Shown here piece after piece: positions 8,980-15,872 of a DNA stretch of 64,000 bases. A program made the position numbers and the translations under genes. Origin of the DNA: Huaxiibacter chinensis. GTDB lineage: Bacteria > Pseudomonadota > Gammaproteobacteria > Enterobacterales > Enterobacteriaceae. The number at the start of each line of letters is the position of its first letter. The first letter of the stretch is position 1. The stretch spans positions 744,001 through 808,000 of the forward strand of contig NZ_JAJVHF010000001.1 of assembly GCF_022171985.1 (NCBI RefSeq), read 5' to 3'. A model generated the notes under the pieces. The model saw only the letters and a program-made list of their open reading frames with translations. It searched no databases and had not been told where the DNA came from.

Positions 8980-9510
8980 ATGGCAATCATCGGCATTTTT
9001 TTCGGCAGCGATACCGGTAATACCGAAAACATCGCAAAAAACATTCAGAAACAGCTTGGTAAAGACGTTGCCGACGTGCATGACATTGCTAAAAGCAGCA
9101 AAGAGGATCTCGAGGGTTACGATATCCTGCTGCTGGGCATTCCAACCTGGTATTACGGCGAAGCGCAGTGCGACTGGGACGACTTCTTCCCTACATTAGA
9201 AGAAGTCGACTTCAACGGTAAGCTGGTTGCGCTGTTTGGCTGCGGCGACCAGGAAGATTATGCAGAGTATTTCTGCGATGCGCTGGGCACCATCCGTGAC
9301 ATCATCGAGCCGCGCGGTGCCGCGATTGTGGGTCACTGGCCAACAGCGGGTTATCACTTCGAAGCCTCTAAAGGCCTGGCGGATGACGACCACTTTGTCG
9401 GCCTGGCCATCGATGAAGATCGCCAGCCTGAACTCACCGCAGAACGCGTCACGCAGTGGGTAAAACAGATTCGTGATGAACTGAACCTCGACGACATTCT
9501 GAATGCCTGA
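8980..9510 (+). CDS. fldA: Flavodoxin 1
   Basis: FMN-binding flavodoxin of 176 residues, identical in length to E. coli FldA. It carries electrons in the cytosol to biotin synthase, methionine synthase, MqnA-independent isoprenoid enzymes IspG/IspH and radical-SAM enzymes. The phosphate-binding loop [14 protein letters not shown] (residues 7-20) and the flavin-stacking [14 protein letters not shown] are intact. The start is the ATG at 8980 ([11 protein letters not shown]), with AAGAGGTT upstream; an in-frame extension of 21 codons is unlikely. In E. coli fldA is SoxRS-induced and some transcripts read on into fur. The weak hairpin at 9523-9540 lacks a U-tract, which would allow that here. Confidence 0.96.
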   Translation: MAIIGIFFGSDTGNTENIAKNIQKQLGKDVADVHDIAKSSKEDLEGYDILLLGIPTWYYGEAQCDWDDFFPTLEEVDFNGKLVALFGCGDQEDYAEYFCDALGTIRDIIEPRGAAIVGHWPTAGYHFEASKGLADDDHFVGLAIDEDRQPELTAERVTQWVKQIRDELNLDDILNA

Positions 9511-9695
9511 TTGATCATACGGCGCAGCTTTCAGGCTGCGTCGCATTGATAGGTAATTCCAATTAAAATAATTGCTACAAATTTTTAACTTTTGCTTTCA
9601 GACCTGTACAATAACCCAGGTTAAAGTGGACGCATTCGCCCAACTTTGTTGGCGGTACCACGTTTTTATAAGCATACTTTGCTTGAGACTTGCAG

Positions 9696-9724
9696 TTTTC
9701 ATTTACCCATGGCAGTTCTATAAT
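9696..9724 (+). promoter_or_regulatory. Sigma-70 promoter of fur
   Basis: TTTTCA, a 17-base spacer and a consensus TATAAT (9719-9724) form a good sigma-70 promoter about 78 bases before the fur start. Its predicted start site (near 9731) lies after the first codon of uof, so transcripts from it could not carry an intact uof. Confidence 0.6.
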
Positions 9725-9737
9725 GAGACGCATTATC
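9719..9737. promoter_or_regulatory. Fur box in the fur promoter
   Basis: TATAATGAGACGCATTATC matches 15 of 19 positions of the consensus GATAATGATAATCATTATC and contains a perfect ATAATG/CATTAT inverted repeat. It covers the -10 hexamer, which fits iron-dependent autorepression of fur, as known in E. coli. Confidence 0.7.
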
Positions 9738-9809
9738 CCAAGTGCATTTTCTGTCACTTCTTCGTTTGAAGTGAATCGTTTAGCAACAGGACAGATTCCG
9801 CATGACTGA
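9723..9809 (+). CDS. uof: Uof, leader peptide upstream of fur
   Basis: A 28-codon frame that overlaps the start of fur: its stop codon lies within fur codons 2 and 3. E. coli has a 28-codon uof at the same place, translationally coupled to fur, through which the small RNA RyhB lowers Fur synthesis when iron is scarce. The predicted peptide begins MRRIIPSAFSV. Position, length and overlap support the call. The start codon overlaps the -10 of the nearest promoter, so uof would be made only from longer transcripts, such as fldA read-through or an upstream promoter. Confidence 0.7.
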   Translation: MRRIIPSAFSVTSSFEVNRLATGQIPHD

Positions 9810-10248
9810 CAACAATACCGCATTAAAGAAAGCTGGCCTGAAAGTTACGCTTCCTCGTTTAAAAATCCTGGAAGTTCTGCAAGGGCCAGACAATCATCAT
9901 GTCAGTGCGGAAGACTTATACAAGCGCCTGATTGACATGGGTGAAGAGATTGGGCTGGCGACCGTATACCGTGTTTTGAACCAGTTTGATGACGCCGGCA
10001 TTGTCACCCGCCACAATTTCGAAGGCGGCAAATCCGTTTTTGAACTGACACAGCAGCATCACCACGACCACCTGATTTGCCTGGATTGCGGCAAAGTGAT
10101 CGAATTTAGCGATGATTCCATTGAAGCGCGTCAGCGTGAGATTGCCACGCGTCATGGCATCCGTCTCACCAACCACAGCCTGTACCTTTACGGTCACTGT
10201 GCTGAGGGTGATTGCCGCGAAAACGAACATGCGCACGACACCAAATAA
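9802..10248 (+). CDS. fur: Ferric uptake regulator Fur
   Basis: Iron-responsive repressor of 148 residues, the same as E. coli Fur. The N-terminal winged helix (1-82) includes LGLATVYRVLNQFDDAG-type recognition sequence. The C-terminal dimerisation and metal-binding domain has the His cluster QQHHHDHLICLDCGKV with Cys93 and Cys96, and a His-rich tail. With Fe2+ bound, Fur represses iron-uptake genes and, indirectly, activates iron-using genes. It has its own promoter with a Fur box and an upstream coupled leader (uof), and ends at a clear terminator. Confidence 0.98.
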   Translation: MTDNNTALKKAGLKVTLPRLKILEVLQGPDNHHVSAEDLYKRLIDMGEEIGLATVYRVLNQFDDAGIVTRHNFEGGKSVFELTQQHHHDHLICLDCGKVIEFSDDSIEARQREIATRHGIRLTNHSLYLYGHCAEGDCRENEHAHDTK

Positions 10249-10266
10249 GGTGTTTTGACAGAGTGT

Positions 10267-10293
10267 AAGCCAGCCGACAGGTTGGCTTTTTTT
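10267..10293 (+). terminator. fur terminator
   Basis: A 9-bp stem (AAGCCAGCC/GGTTGGCTT, one G-U pair) with a GACA loop and a run of T follows fur by 19 bases, a textbook intrinsic terminator. Confidence 0.85.
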
Positions 10294-10309
10294 ATGCCTG
10301 ACGTTAAGC

Positions 10310-10389
10310 AAAAAAAGCCCGGTGACGCTGCCTTAACCGGGCCTGCAGAGGTTTGCTCCCACAGGCAGGTCAGCGCAACGTCACCGGGC
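10310..10389 (-). terminator. Long composite terminator of chiPQ
   Basis: Read on the minus strand, a perfect 11-bp outer stem (arms 10379-10389 and 10317-10327) encloses about 50 bases that themselves contain inverted repeats (GCCTG/CAGGC and CTGCC/GGCAG). Seven T follow. The outer stem plus U-tract is a sound terminator for chiQ; the large structured interior is unusual. Confidence 0.75.
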
Positions 10390-10403
10390 GTTCAGGTCGT
10401 TTA

Positions 10404-10736
10404 TCAGTGGCTATTGTTGCTGCGGATCTCCTGCCAAATCTTATCGCAGCGTGTGGCCACTTCCTGATCGTTACCCGTTTTACGCGCCTGAATGCAGGCC
10501 TGATAATCCATTACCCGTACATTTTCCTGCGTGGCGAACTGCTCATGCGTCTTCTCTTTCTTAAGCACATTGAGCACGCTCTGACAGGCTTCTATTTTTT
10601 CAGGCGACCCTTCGGCCGTATTAATGCAGGCGCTATAGGCCTCTTTGAGACGTGAATCCTCTTTTGGGGCCGGCTGCTGCACGCAGGCGGTCAACGCTGT
10701 AGCCATCATGGCAATCAGGACGATTTTTTTCATCAT
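10404..10736 (-). CDS. chiQ: Chitosugar-induced lipoprotein ChiQ
   Basis: Small lipoprotein of 110 residues (108 in E. coli, formerly YbfN). The signal peptide ends in a lipobox (LTACVQQ), with lipidation expected at Cys18. The mature part is helical and has four Cys residues that could pair (SACINTAE, EACQSVL, YQACIQAR, TRCDKIW). It is cotranscribed with the porin gene chiP just upstream; its biochemical role is not established. Two ATG codons stand in tandem; the first is six bases from GGGAG and I use it, though the second is equally possible. Confidence 0.92.
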   Translation of the reverse strand: MMKKIVLIAMMATALTACVQQPAPKEDSRLKEAYSACINTAEGSPEKIEACQSVLNVLKKEKTHEQFATQENVRVMDYQACIQARKTGNDQEVATRCDKIWQEIRSNNSH

Positions 10737-10778
10737 AACAGTCTCCCGTCCAGCGGGCGTTACCCGCTGGTCCGTTTA

Positions 10779-12176
10779 TCAGAAAATAGTGAATGGGGCG
10801 ATAACCATGAACTTCACGTCGCGCTCGTCCTGGAAAATGTTGCCGTAACCGCCCGCATAGCTAGGAATGTCGGAGTGGTTGTCGTACTGGGTGAAGTGCA
10901 GTTTAAACATCGTGCCTTTGGCGCGTCCCTCCTGCAGGGTATAAATAGCGTCCAGGCTGTAGGAAGACTCTTTCAGGCGGTAGTTAGGATCGTAGTACGC
11001 ATCCGGGGTCGCCATATCTGCAGGCTTCGCGTCCCATGCGTAGGCATAGGATGCACCGACTGCCCAGCCTGGCAGATTCCAGTTTTTCAGATCGTACATT
11101 GCACCGAAGAAGAGGGCTTTTTCGCCATCGGCGTTAAAGTCAGAGCGGTTATCCCACCAGATATCGAGACGACCATTTGACGAGGCGTAGGTTGGGGTCA
11201 TACGTTGCAGGAAGTAGCCCTGCTGCCCTTCCGCTTTGACCATCGTGCCTTCAAGACGCAGATCGACCTGACCGATTTTATAACCGAAGGTTAATGCCTG
11301 CAGCCATGCGGTTCCGTCATAAATATCGTTGACGCTGCCGTTGCTGGCTTTATCACGGGTGCCGTAGAACTGATAAGAGGTCGTCAACGGGCCGCCCACG
11401 ATATCAAATTTGTAGCTTGCCTTGGCAAAGTACTGGTCGATATAGCCTTCGGCCTGACCAAAGGCGGCCTCAAGCACCAGATCGTTTTTGAAATCGTACT
11501 TCGCGCCCAGCGAGTGGAGATATTCCACTTTGGTCTTTTTGTCATTCTGATAGAACTTGTCCATCTCAATGTGCCACGGCGCTTTGTATTCGTTGGTCCA
11601 CATATAGGAGAAGCTCAACGCACCGGCATCGCCGTAGTCAAAATTCGCGCCCGCTTCGGCACCCTGATAGGTGCCCGGCATAAAGCTCCAGTGCGGCGCT
11701 AACAGCGTTTGCCCCGTCGGCTGAATATAGCCTCCACGCGCCCAAACCGGACCGTATTTAAATTTCGCGGCGGCTTTATACAGGCTGACACCGCTCTTAT
11801 CGCCAGACCAGTCCTCTTTATAGGCTTTATTACTGGAGGAGAAAGCGATTTCATTCGGGTGCCCGCTGTCGCCATTTTCGGCCATTTCAATGGCCGTAAA
11901 GGCAGCAATATCCAGGCCAAACATATCCGCCGCATAACCCGACTGGAAATCAAGGTTGGCGTTCCAGGTGGAGTGCGCGAGGTTTGTTTTGTATTTGTCT
12001 TCGGTGACATCTTTACGGTCACGTTCACGTTGCCAGTAATAAATGCCGCCCGTGAGCGTTGAATCGTCGATAAATCCTGCTGCATGAGCCTGGGGAGAGA
12101 TGATGGAGCCCGACACTGCTGTGACACAGGCAATAGCCAGCGCCAGCGCACTACGTTTGCCACTGAACGTACGCAT
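10779..12176 (-). CDS. chiP: Chitoporin ChiP
   Basis: Outer-membrane porin of 465 residues in the OprD/chitoporin group (468 in E. coli). It lets chitobiose and longer chitooligosaccharides cross the outer membrane. The signal peptide ends at AHA around residue 32, giving a mature start [12 protein letters not shown]. The body has the alternating aromatic and polar strands of a beta-barrel and ends in VIAPFTIF, with the C-terminal Phe needed for Bam recognition. Regulation is visible: a NagC-type operator between the -35 and -10, and a 12-base match to the ChiX small RNA over the ribosome-binding site. Confidence 0.96.
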   Translation of the reverse strand: MRTFSGKRSALALAIACVTAVSGSIISPQAHAAGFIDDSTLTGGIYYWQRERDRKDVTEDKYKTNLAHSTWNANLDFQSGYAADMFGLDIAAFTAIEMAENGDSGHPNEIAFSSSNKAYKEDWSGDKSGVSLYKAAAKFKYGPVWARGGYIQPTGQTLLAPHWSFMPGTYQGAEAGANFDYGDAGALSFSYMWTNEYKAPWHIEMDKFYQNDKKTKVEYLHSLGAKYDFKNDLVLEAAFGQAEGYIDQYFAKASYKFDIVGGPLTTSYQFYGTRDKASNGSVNDIYDGTAWLQALTFGYKIGQVDLRLEGTMVKAEGQQGYFLQRMTPTYASSNGRLDIWWDNRSDFNADGEKALFFGAMYDLKNWNLPGWAVGASYAYAWDAKPADMATPDAYYDPNYRLKESSYSLDAIYTLQEGRAKGTMFKLHFTQYDNHSDIPSYAGGYGNIFQDERDVKFMVIAPFTIF

Positions 12177-12182
12177 ATAATG

Positions 12183-12194
12183 TTCCTCTTTGAC
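12183..12194 (-). promoter_or_regulatory. ChiX small-RNA pairing site on chiP mRNA
   Basis: The chiP leader contains GUCAAAGAGGAA, which includes the ribosome-binding site. It is perfectly complementary over 12 bases to the known ChiX seed UUCCUCUUUGAC. In E. coli and Salmonella ChiX silences chiP until chitosugars induce the chb transcript that soaks ChiX up. The chiX gene is not in this window. Confidence 0.8.
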
Positions 12195-12281
12195 ATATAA
12201 ATTGCTGTTACCAAAGGAAAACAGCGAAAAAAATAAAATTAAAAAGTAGCGTTGAGAAAAACCTCGCTGACTACAGTGAAC

Positions 12282-12310
12282 AGACTATTTTTCGCGACGC
12301 GAATTATCAA
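12282..12310 (-). promoter_or_regulatory. chiP promoter
   Basis: On the minus strand, TTGATA (12310-12305), a 17-base spacer and TAGTCT (12287-12282) form a plausible sigma-70 promoter, giving a leader of about 100 bases. The spacer is filled by a palindromic NagC-type operator. Confidence 0.55.
12291..12303. promoter_or_regulatory. NagC-type operator at chiP
   Basis: TTCGCGACGCGAA is a perfect 6-1-6 palindrome with AT-rich flanks, the form bound by NagC and its paralogue Mlc. Its place between the -35 and -10 predicts direct repression. NagC control of chiPQ is known in E. coli. Confidence 0.72.
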
Positions 12311-12454
12311 TAGATTTCTGTAACGGGAATGTGAAAATATGAGCAACTGCACATATTCTATTTCCTTCTGTTACATTTCAGCGAATGGGGAGAAAATGAG
12401 GAAAAGTGAAAAATAATTGTTGTTTTCCATGCAGATGTAATCGGTTTCATTGCT

Positions 12455-12468
12455 TTGATATTTATCAA
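12455..12468. promoter_or_regulatory. Perfect FNR-type site, chiP/LacI-regulator gap
   Basis: TTGATATTTATCAA fits the FNR consensus TTGAT-N4-ATCAA at all ten defined positions, and the symmetry extends one more pair. It is about 280 bases from the chiP start and 230 from the regulator start, and about 180 upstream of the chiP promoter called here. No promoter at the usual -41.5 spacing was identified. Confidence 0.55.
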
Positions 12469-12638
12469 ACAAATTAAAGCCCATTAATACATTCAGAAAA
12501 TTAATTGTTAACGCTGTACAATTAATTCGCTCCACAAACAAAATATTTCACACCGCGACAGACCTGACGATCCGCTATTGATTCTGTGACAACGATCCTT
12601 TTTCACGCACAAAAACCCCTTTCTTTCGATGGTTATTA

Positions 12639-12667
12639 TTGACTAATGACCCGAGCCAATTTATTTA
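12639..12667 (+). promoter_or_regulatory. Promoter of the accessory operon
   Basis: TTGACT, a 17-base spacer and TATTTA precede the LacI-type regulator gene. The predicted start site near 12674 leaves a leader of about 26 bases. Confidence 0.6.
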
Positions 12668-12675
12668 AGGCTCAG

Positions 12676-12687
12676 TTATACGTATAA
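12676..12687. promoter_or_regulatory. Candidate operator for the LacI-type regulator
   Basis: TTATACGTATAA is a perfect 12-bp palindrome with the central CG typical of LacI/GalR operators. It lies at about +3 to +14 relative to the predicted promoter, where a bound repressor would block transcription. Autoregulation of the operon is therefore likely; the assignment is inference from position and symmetry. Confidence 0.55.
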
Positions 12688-12699
12688 GTTGAGAGAAAT

Positions 12700-13701
12700 A
12701 TGAAGAAAAGGGTTACACAGCGGGACGTTGCAAACCTTGTCGGCGTGTCGCAGGCGGTGGTGTCGGTCGTGCTGAACAAAGGGAGTCATGCGTACCCTCA
12801 GGAGACGGTCGACCGCGTCGAAGCGGCTGCATTACAGCTGGGTTATGTTCCCAACCGTTTTGCTCAGGCGCTTAAAACCAATAAAACGCTCTCCGTGGCC
12901 TGCATTATTCCGGATATCGCTAACCCTTTTTATGCCTCACTGATACGCGGCGTACAGTCCGTGATGGATAAACATCACTACGATGTGGTCGTCGCCAGCA
13001 CGGATGGTCTTCGGGAACGAGAGTTGCATTTTTTGCGCTGGGCCGCGCAGGGCCGGGTAGACGCGGTGATCGGCACCTTTTTTAACGCCGGAATGGCGGA
13101 TTTCGAACCTTATTTACAGGCCGGGATACCGATTGTGCGCATAGAAGCCGGGGAGAAAAAAAACGGTCCTTTACCCCTCCACACCCTTTTTATTGATAAC
13201 GTCGCCGCCGCCCGGGAAGCTGTCGACTACCTGTTGCGTAAAGGCCATAAGAATATCTGGTTGATCGCCGGCACTGGCGGGCCGCAATCTGCCAGAGCAC
13301 AGGGGTATCAGCAGGCCATGGAGCAAGCAGGCCTGCCGCCGCGCATTCTTACACGTCCTGATTTTACGGAGCAAAGTGGCTACCAGATGGCAATTCAGCT
13401 TTTCAGCCAACCGGCGCGCCCGGACGCGCTCTTTGCGGCTAACGATTTAATGGCCATCGGCGTGATGCGGGCGGCCAGAGAAAAAGGGATAGCTATACCC
13501 GGCCAGCTTGCGGTGATTGGTTTTGATGATATTCCCGCCTCCGCGTTAGTGACCCCTTCCCTGACCACCCTGGCGCAGTTTCCGGAACAACTGGGCCAGC
13601 GGGCGGGGGCTATCCTGATGGCCCCGGACGCTGGCGCCGCCTCCAGCCAGGGTAGCTCGACGGCCATGCCCTGGCGTTTGATCGCAAGAGAATCGGCCTG
13701 A
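12700..13701 (+). CDS. LacI/GalR-family regulator, unknown effector
   Basis: Repressor of 333 residues with the complete family layout: N-terminal helix-turn-helix (QRDVANLVGVSQAVVSVVLN, about 7-26), a hinge helix (GYVPNRFAQALKT), and a periplasmic-binding-protein-like sensor domain (about 60-333) with NPFYASLIRGV and DALFAANDLMAIGVMRA. Such regulators bind sugars or nucleosides. It heads a compact operon with a glycohydrolase-fold gene 29 bases downstream and a solute-binding protein gene, and probably senses their substrate. It has no E. coli counterpart at this place. The C-terminal 20 residues are Ala/Ser/Gly-rich and may be disordered. The ligand is unknown. Confidence 0.9.
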   Translation: MKKRVTQRDVANLVGVSQAVVSVVLNKGSHAYPQETVDRVEAAALQLGYVPNRFAQALKTNKTLSVACIIPDIANPFYASLIRGVQSVMDKHHYDVVVASTDGLRERELHFLRWAAQGRVDAVIGTFFNAGMADFEPYLQAGIPIVRIEAGEKKNGPLPLHTLFIDNVAAAREAVDYLLRKGHKNIWLIAGTGGPQSARAQGYQQAMEQAGLPPRILTRPDFTEQSGYQMAIQLFSQPARPDALFAANDLMAIGVMRAAREKGIAIPGQLAVIGFDDIPASALVTPSLTTLAQFPEQLGQRAGAILMAPDAGAASSQGSSTAMPWRLIARESA

Positions 13702-13730
13702 CGGCCAACAAAACGAAAAGGAACGTGTAG

Positions 13731-15872
13731 ATGGAATTACCTTCTGATTATGAGTCCCGGGTTTACGCAGGCGTGTTGGGAAAATTAATCGGCGTCTATT
13801 TAGGCCGCCCCTTTGAAGGCTGGACCTATCAAAAAATCATGCAGGAGCTGGGTCCAGTACAGTATTACGTTCATGAGAAATTCAACCGCCCCCTGGTCAT
13901 TACTGATGATGATGTCGCAGGGACGTTTACCTTTATTCGCGCGCTGGAAGATTATGCCCTGCCCCCGGATCTGACGTCGGAGCAGATAGGACACTGCTGG
14001 CTGAATTACATTATCGATAAACGTACCATCCTCTGGTGGGGGGGCAATGGTAACTCCACTGAACACACCGCATGGCTGAACCTCAAAAAAGGTATTCCAG
14101 CCCCGCTGAGCGGGGCAATCGAAACCAACGGTAAAACCATTGCGGAGCAAATCGGCGCGCAAATTTTTATTGATAGCTGGGCATTAGTGGCGCCAGGGCA
14201 ACCTCAGCTTGCGGCGACGCTGGCAAAAAAAGCCGCCAGCGTGAGCCATGATGGGGAATCCGTCCATGCCGCGATGCTCTGGGCGGCAATGGAATCTCAG
14301 GCTTTTGTGTGTCAGGACATCGATAAGCTGCTTGAGTGTGGATTATCCGTCATTCCCGAAAACTCAGCTATCGCCCGGCTGGTCGCCGACGTCCGTCGCT
14401 GGCGGTATGAAGACAACGACTGGCAGGTCACGCGGGAAAAAATCGAAGAGCACTATGGATACCATAAATATCCCAGCAACTGTCATGTGATCCCAAACCA
14501 TGCGCTGATGATTATGGCCATTCTGTATGCGCCTGATAATTTCCAGCAGGCGCAGTGCATTGTTAACACGTCTGGCTGGGATACCGACTGTAATGCCGGA
14601 AACGTCGGGTGCCTGTCCGGCATCATGCTGGGGCTAAAGGGCATTGACGAGGGGCCAGACTGGCGCGGCCCGCTGGCGGACAGGATGCTGATCTCCTCGG
14701 CAGACGGCGGATTCTCTATTAACAACGCCGTTCGCATCACCGATTATCTGGTTGGACTGGGGCATCAAATTGCCGGTCAGCCTCGTCCTGAGCCAAAAAA
14801 AGCAGGTGCGCAGTATCACTTCTCGCTGCCGGGGAGCGTGCAGGGTTTTCGCTGGCTGAATGAGACAAACGCCGCACCGGTAGAGGTGGGCAACGAGGCG
14901 CACGATGGCCGACAGATGCTGAGCCTCCGCTATCGCGCTCTGGCCCCGGGACTTCATGCCAGCGTCACGACACAGACTTTCACGCCCCCCGAAATTGTCG
15001 ACATGCGCAGTTACGACCTTATGGCAACGCCGTTGATCTATCCAGGTCAACGGCTACAGGCCGATGTTATTGCTCCAGCCAGCAACACCGCGTCGCTTAA
15101 CGTTCAGCTCTGCTACCGGGTTTATGATGAAAATAACTGCCTCACGCCGTGCTATGGCGAGGCCCGGACACTCTTACCGGGCGATACGGCCACGCTCTCG
15201 CTGGTGATACCCGACTGCAAAGGCCAGCCCATTGGAGAGGTCGGCGTCACGCTCAGCAGCCACGCGCCCTTTGCCTGTGGGCAGCTCCTTATCGACAGTA
15301 TGCGCTGGGATGGCGCGCCAGAACTGACGCTGCGTAAGCCCAACGGAGAGAACAATTTCTGGTGGCGGGCGTGGGTAAACGGAGTGGATCTCTTCTCCCG
15401 ACACTACCCAGCCAGTTTTCGCATCTCAAAAGAGTATGAGGAAGGCCTCATTATTCACGGCACCCGCCAGTGGACCGACTACCGCGTGCAAAGTGAAATC
15501 ACCTTACATTTGGGCGACTACGGCGGTCTGGCTTTCCGGGTTCAGGGAATGAGGCGCTACTACACGGTACGTATTCTGCGTGACGGACATGTCCAGCTCA
15601 TCCGCGTGCGCGACGAGACCACCCGCGTTCTGGCCGAGGCGGCCATACAGGATGTATTTGAAAGACCGGTAGCGTTTGATATTACCGTCAAGGGCCATCG
15701 TATTGCTGCAACCGTAGACGGAATAAGGCTCTGCGTGGAGGACAAGGAACCTGAGGCATTCTCTGATGGCGGCGTGGGGTTACTCATTTGTGCCGGGGCG
15801 TTATCCACGGATGCTATCCATATCGACGGAGGCTGTAAGGAACAGGATTTAATGACAAGGAGTTTTAAATGA
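13731..15872 (+). CDS. ADP-ribosylglycohydrolase-fold protein with beta-sandwich tail
   Basis: A 713-residue protein with no signal peptide, so cytoplasmic. Residues about 8-350 follow the ADP-ribosylglycohydrolase (DraG/ARH) pattern: VLGKLIGVYLGRPFEGW near the start, acidic metal-site motif TDDD (58-61), SHDGESVHAAM mid-domain, and the second metal motif SGWDTDCNAGNVGC near 280-290, which matches the family's GxDTDxxA. Residues about 355-535 look like a beta-sandwich of the carbohydrate-binding kind ending QLLIDSMRWDGAPEL. Residues about 540-713 resemble a concanavalin-like (LamG/DUF1080) domain. The two extra domains suggest a glycoside or nucleoside substrate, not ADP-ribosylated protein. 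The stop overlaps the next start (ATGA). No reaction can be assigned. Confidence 0.82.
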   Translation: MELPSDYESRVYAGVLGKLIGVYLGRPFEGWTYQKIMQELGPVQYYVHEKFNRPLVITDDDVAGTFTFIRALEDYALPPDLTSEQIGHCWLNYIIDKRTILWWGGNGNSTEHTAWLNLKKGIPAPLSGAIETNGKTIAEQIGAQIFIDSWALVAPGQPQLAATLAKKAASVSHDGESVHAAMLWAAMESQAFVCQDIDKLLECGLSVIPENSAIARLVADVRRWRYEDNDWQVTREKIEEHYGYHKYPSNCHVIPNHALMIMAILYAPDNFQQAQCIVNTSGWDTDCNAGNVGCLSGIMLGLKGIDEGPDWRGPLADRMLISSADGGFSINNAVRITDYLVGLGHQIAGQPRPEPKKAGAQYHFSLPGSVQGFRWLNETNAAPVEVGNEAHDGRQMLSLRYRALAPGLHASVTTQTFTPPEIVDMRSYDLMATPLIYPGQRLQADVIAPASNTASLNVQLCYRVYDENNCLTPCYGEARTLLPGDTATLSLVIPDCKGQPIGEVGVTLSSHAPFACGQLLIDSMRWDGAPELTLRKPNGENNFWWRAWVNGVDLFSRHYPASFRISKEYEEGLIIHGTRQWTDYRVQSEITLHLGDYGGLAFRVQGMRRYYTVRILRDGHVQLIRVRDETTRVLAEAAIQDVFERPVAFDITVKGHRIAATVDGIRLCVEDKEPEAFSDGGVGLLICAGALSTDAIHIDGGCKEQDLMTRSFK

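Noticed and set aside
12543-12615. CRP site (TGTGA ... TCACG) in the chiP/regulator gap
   Set aside because: The half sites are about 14 bases apart instead of 6, so it does not fit CRP.
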